Source: an uncultured Bacteroidota bacterium
GTDB lineage: Bacteria > Bacteroidota > Bacteroidia > Bacteroidales > P3
Direction of reading: 5' to 3'
Assembly (NCBI GenBank): GCA_900546465.1
Contig: URCX01000021.1
Location: 1 to 17,540 of the forward strand
DNA length: 17,540 bases
A model generated the notes under the pieces. It was not told the DNA's origin. It ran no database searches and saw only the letters and a program-made list of their open reading frames with translations. Numbering within the stretch: the stretch's first letter is position 1; each line of letters starts with the position of its first letter. The position numbers and the translations under genes were made by a program. Below, one piece after another: positions 14,724 to 17,540 of the stretch.

Positions 14724-15851
14724 ATGTTGAAATATATTTTGAGAGTATCGTTTTTTTGCTGCATTTTTTTGTCGCCTTTCTTTGTGTGCGGGCAGCAGAT
14801 TTACAGTGAGGATAGTTTGGAATTTGAATATACGGCTTTGCAGTTGGAGGTGGAGAGTCTTCGTAAGGAGGTTGTCGGTTTGAATGAAAGCATAGATGCT
14901 TTGAAAAACCGCAATAAGGAATTGCATTTGATAAATGATACGCTTACTGTGGTGAATAATGAGATAAACAAACAGTTGAGCGAGAAGAATGCTTTGTTGG
15001 AGGAGAAAATCCGCATATTGCAGCAAAAGGAAATTCTTTTTGCGGAAAAGGAACAGCTGTATAAGGAGGCTATAAGTAATTCCAATGTGGATAAAGCGAA
15101 AATTGAGGGTCTGGTGGAGGCTAAGAATGCGAGCATAGTGGGTAAGGATAAGGAGATTTCGTTATTGCAGAAGAGTATAAACGAAAAGGAAAATCATATT
15201 TCCACCAAGGACATGCAGTTGAAGCAGATGTCGGCGGAACGGGATAAGTATTTCATGATGTCTGATACGCTTCGCGAGCAGCTGAAAGAGGCTCAGATAG
15301 TGATTTTGAAGCGTGAGGAGGAATTGAAATACACAAAGAAACGTGCCGAAGAGGCGGAGGCAAAGGTGGAAAGGGCTACTGGCAGAAAGAAAAAAGTGAG
15401 AGTAATTCAGGGATTGGCAATGCACTTTTCTCCTATGCCGGACTGGATTATCAGACCGAGGATAAATCCTGCAGGAGAGTACAAGAACTTTATAGAAAAT
15501 GCCAATGCAGGAACGGTGGATTTTGATTTGGTGGTGGGTGCTTCGGTAATGCTCTTGGATTTAACGAAGAACGGAGAGAAGTTTACGCAGGATTTGGGAA
15601 TATACGTGGGCTTCGGAGGCAACAATCTTTTCAAGAACTTCTATTTAGGTCCTTCTTATAAGTTCCTTGACTTCTTTCATCTTTCTATCGGAGTGAAGAT
15701 GGCTCAATATACCGTGCTTGCAGATGGTTATAAAGTCGGAGACGAACTGCCTGTCGGTTGGGCAATTCCCACAGGGAAGAAATGGATAATCACACCTTAC
15801 ATTTCACTTTCTTTCGATTTGGATTTCATTTCATATATAGGTAAAAAATAA
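14724..15851 (+). CDS. Secreted coiled-coil protein with beta-rich C-terminal domain, unknown function
   Basis: The product is 375 residues from the ATG at 14724. I do not recognise the family. The first 23 or so residues (MLKYILRVSFFCCIFLSPFF, then VCGQQ) are a signal peptide. Residues 30-218 are a long charged helix with heptad-like leucines (LEVESLRKEV, LQQKEILFAEKEQLY), probably a coiled coil. From about 225 to the end the pattern changes to alternating hydrophobic strands with glycine and aromatics (DLGIYVGFGGN, NFYLGPSYKF, IITPYISLSFDLDFI), as in small outer-membrane barrels or membrane-facing beta-sandwiches. I infer a periplasmic coiled coil attached to the outer membrane. The frame extends upstream to a TTG at 14673, but that codon lies in the -7 box. 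The deaminase gene follows after 7 bases. Confidence 0.8.
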   Translation: MLKYILRVSFFCCIFLSPFFVCGQQIYSEDSLEFEYTALQLEVESLRKEVVGLNESIDALKNRNKELHLINDTLTVVNNEINKQLSEKNALLEEKIRILQQKEILFAEKEQLYKEAISNSNVDKAKIEGLVEAKNASIVGKDKEISLLQKSINEKENHISTKDMQLKQMSAERDKYFMMSDTLREQLKEAQIVILKREEELKYTKKRAEEAEAKVERATGRKKKVRVIQGLAMHFSPMPDWIIRPRINPAGEYKNFIENANAGTVDFDLVVGASVMLLDLTKNGEKFTQDLGIYVGFGGNNLFKNFYLGPSYKFLDFFHLSIGVKMAQYTVLADGYKVGDELPVGWAIPTGKKWIITPYISLSFDLDFISYIGKK

Positions 15852-15858
15852 TACGCAT

Positions 15859-17082
15859 ATGAAGACACTGATTAAAAATGCACTGATTGACGGCATTGAA
15901 CAGGATTTGTTGATTGAGGATAGTCTTATTCGCAAAAAAGCAAAAGGAATAGAGGAGAGAGATGCGGAGATTGTGAACGCCGAAGGCAAGGCTGTCATTC
16001 CTGCTTTCTACAATATGCATACTCATGCGGCAATGGCGTTGTTGAGGAGTTACTCCGAGGATAAGCCTTTGTTCGATTGGTTGAACAATATATGGAAAAG
16101 GGAAGCAGAACTGACGGCTGAGGATATTTATAACGGAACACGGCTTGCGATATTGGAGATGATAAAAAGCGGAACGGTGTTCTTTGCGGATATGTATTGG
16201 CATAACGAAGCTGTTGTGAGAGCTGCTCAAAGCATGGGCATAAGAGCCGATGTCGGAATCTGCTTGATGGATTCTTTGGGTAAAGAGGTAATAAAGCAGA
16301 AATCGGACTTCGCTAAGAGTTTCCGCAAAGACGAAAATTCTTTGGTCTCCATAGGTATTGCTCCTCATGCAGTATATACATGCAGCAGCGAATTGTATCG
16401 CAGGAGCTTCGAATTGGCAAGAGAACACGGCTTGTTGTTTCATACGCATTTGGCAGAGACCGAGAAGGAAGTGGCAGATTGCTTACAACAACACGGTAAA
16501 ACGCCTGTGGAGTACCTTTATGATTTGGGGGTTCTCGATGAGCAAACATTGGTTGCCCATTGCGTTCACCTCAATGAGAGGGATATGGAACTGCTTGCCG
16601 AAAGCAAGGCAACGCTTGTGCATAATCCATGTTCCAATATGAAGCTCGCTTCCGGCGTATTCGATTCGGAAGCCGTAATGCGAAAAGGTTGCAGAATTGC
16701 ATTGGGAACGGACGGCAATTCATCGAACAATAATCTTTCCATGATTGAGGAAATGAAATTTGCATCGCTGCTTGCCAAGGTGCATTACATGAATCCTACG
16801 GCAGGAAAGGCGGAAGAGGTCATGCGTTGGGCGACGCAGAACGGTGCAAGGGCGGTAGGATTGAATGCAGGCAGGATTGAGGAAGGTGCTTTGGCGGATA
16901 TTCTGATTGTGAAGCTCGATAATGAAAGACTTGTGCCGAATAACGACCTTGTTTCCAACATTGTTTATTCTGCCGATACGAGATGTATCGACAGCGTGAT
17001 GTGTAACGGAAAGTTCTTGATGAAAGACGGTCATGTCGATAAGGAGGAGGAAATCATAGCGACGGCTCGCAAATACGAATAA
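15859..17082 (+). CDS. mtaD: 5-methylthioadenosine/S-adenosylhomocysteine deaminase
   Basis: The product is 407 residues. It belongs to the amidohydrolase group typified by Thermotoga TM0936, which deaminates SAH and MTA to the inosyl forms. The zinc site is HTH (54-56), H197 and E200 in HTHLAETEKE, H234 in AHCVHL, and D285 in LGTDGNSSNNNLSM. The 51-residue spacing from H234 to D285 equals that in TM0936. A short beta-sandwich from both ends frames the barrel, with GALADILIV near the C-terminus. Related enzymes act on guanine, chlorotriazines or other nucleosides, so the substrate is likely but not certain. There is no signal peptide, so it is cytoplasmic. It starts 7 bases after the coiled-coil gene, and the next gene begins 16 bases after its stop. 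Confidence 0.88.
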   Translation: MKTLIKNALIDGIEQDLLIEDSLIRKKAKGIEERDAEIVNAEGKAVIPAFYNMHTHAAMALLRSYSEDKPLFDWLNNIWKREAELTAEDIYNGTRLAILEMIKSGTVFFADMYWHNEAVVRAAQSMGIRADVGICLMDSLGKEVIKQKSDFAKSFRKDENSLVSIGIAPHAVYTCSSELYRRSFELAREHGLLFHTHLAETEKEVADCLQQHGKTPVEYLYDLGVLDEQTLVAHCVHLNERDMELLAESKATLVHNPCSNMKLASGVFDSEAVMRKGCRIALGTDGNSSNNNLSMIEEMKFASLLAKVHYMNPTAGKAEEVMRWATQNGARAVGLNAGRIEEGALADILIVKLDNERLVPNNDLVSNIVYSADTRCIDSVMCNGKFLMKDGHVDKEEEIIATARKYE

Positions 17083-17098
17083 AGGGAATATATTTCCG

Positions 17099-17540
17099 AT
17101 GAAGAGATTTCGATTTGTCCTTTCAGCGTTTCTTCTGAGCATGGCTTTGTGCGGCTTTGCTCAAAGAGGCAATGAGATAAAGTGGATAAGAGTCGAGGGC
17201 GGCAGTTTTATGATGGGTTGCAAGAGTGGTGAGGAAGATTGTTACCCCGATGAGGAAGAACACTGCGTCAGGGTATCTTCTTTTGAAATATCGGCATACG
17301 AAGTAACAGTTGCGGAGTTTCGCTACTATTGTGAGCAGACAGGACGGAGCATGCCCAAGGAACCTACCTTCGGTTGGCAGGACGAACATCCTATTGTCAA
17401 TGTTTCATGGCAGGAGGCTGCGGATTATGCAAAATGGATAGGCGGACGACTGCCGACGGAAGCCGAATGGGAGTTCGCAGCACGCGGAGGGATAAAAAGC
17501 AAAGGATACAAATATTCAGGAAGCGACAATCCGTTTGAAG
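17099..17540 (+). CDS. Secreted formylglycine-generating-enzyme-like (SUMF1) protein, C-terminus cut
   Basis: The frame is open from the ATG at 17099 to the right edge (147 codons). A signal peptide (MKRFRFVLSAFLLSMALCGFA) has no proper lipobox, so cleavage by signal peptidase I is expected. The rest is the start of an FGE-sulfatase domain: VEGGSFMMGC (33-42), SAYEVTVAEFRYY, HPIVNVSWQEAADYAKWIGGRLPTEAEWEFAARGG (about 98-132). The catalytic cysteines of true formylglycine-generating enzymes lie further on and are out of view, so activity cannot be judged. GldJ/GldK-type motility lipoproteins share this fold, but the lack of a lipobox argues against that. It probably shares an operon with the deaminase 16 bases upstream. 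Confidence 0.85.
   Translation, partial: MKRFRFVLSAFLLSMALCGFAQRGNEIKWIRVEGGSFMMGCKSGEEDCYPDEEEHCVRVSSFEISAYEVTVAEFRYYCEQTGRSMPKEPTFGWQDEHPIVNVSWQEAADYAKWIGGRLPTEAEWEFAARGGIKSKGYKYSGSDNPFE

Noticed and set aside
1..17540. CRISPR array, tRNA, rRNA, insertion sequence or phage genes
   Set aside because: No regularly spaced repeats, no cloverleaf or rRNA-like stretch, and no transposase or integrase frame were seen.

Overview
The window looks like a chromosomal segment of a member of the Bacteroidota, most likely the order Bacteroidales. Three things support this. PorZ (a type IX secretion component), a DPP7-type S46 dipeptidyl-peptidase and an HU-CCDC81/SPOR protein are all typical of that phylum. 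Several genes are preceded by the Bacteroidota promoter pattern (TTTG at -33, 19 bp, TAnnTTTG at -7). Most starts have A-rich leaders instead of strong Shine-Dalgarno sequences. Base composition is moderate to AT-rich by eye. I see no tRNA, rRNA, CRISPR array, insertion sequence or integrase.

Layout. (1) 1-1747, minus: the 5' part of a secreted M6-family metalloprotease that runs off the left edge. (2) 1748-2256: a divergent intergenic region with the protease promoter, a large inverted repeat and the prfA promoter. (3) 2257-6513, plus: prfA (release factor 1), porZ (type IX secretion surface component) and recO (DNA repair), with porZ and recO 4 bases apart. (4) 6514-6722: a convergent gap with an unexplained open frame on the minus strand. 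(5) 6723-14390, minus, read right to left: a deoxynucleoside kinase, kdsB, an HU/SPOR membrane protein, an M16 peptidase, dpp7, an FklB-like prolyl isomerase and an Sfp-type phosphopantetheinyl transferase. The first four are tightly packed behind one clear promoter, the last three are tightly packed with each other, and 91 bases separate the two blocks. (6) 14391-14723: a second divergent intergenic region, carrying a relative of the repeat found upstream of prfA. (7) 14724-17540, plus: a secreted coiled-coil protein with a beta-rich C-terminus, an MTA/SAH deaminase, and a secreted formylglycine-generating-enzyme-like protein cut by the right edge.

Most genes are housekeeping or envelope functions: translation termination, recombination repair, nucleotide salvage, Kdo activation for lipopolysaccharide, protein folding, peptide breakdown and surface secretion. 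PorZ recognises anionic LPS in Porphyromonas, KdsB supplies CMP-Kdo for LPS core, and DPP7 takes dipeptides from extracellular peptides, which suits an amino-acid-fermenting, T9SS-bearing Bacteroidales. The least explained parts are the HU/SPOR protein (a possible nucleoid-to-septum link), the coiled-coil/deaminase/FGE cluster, the shared intergenic repeat and the open frame after the PPTase gene. I found no clear new defence or mobile system.
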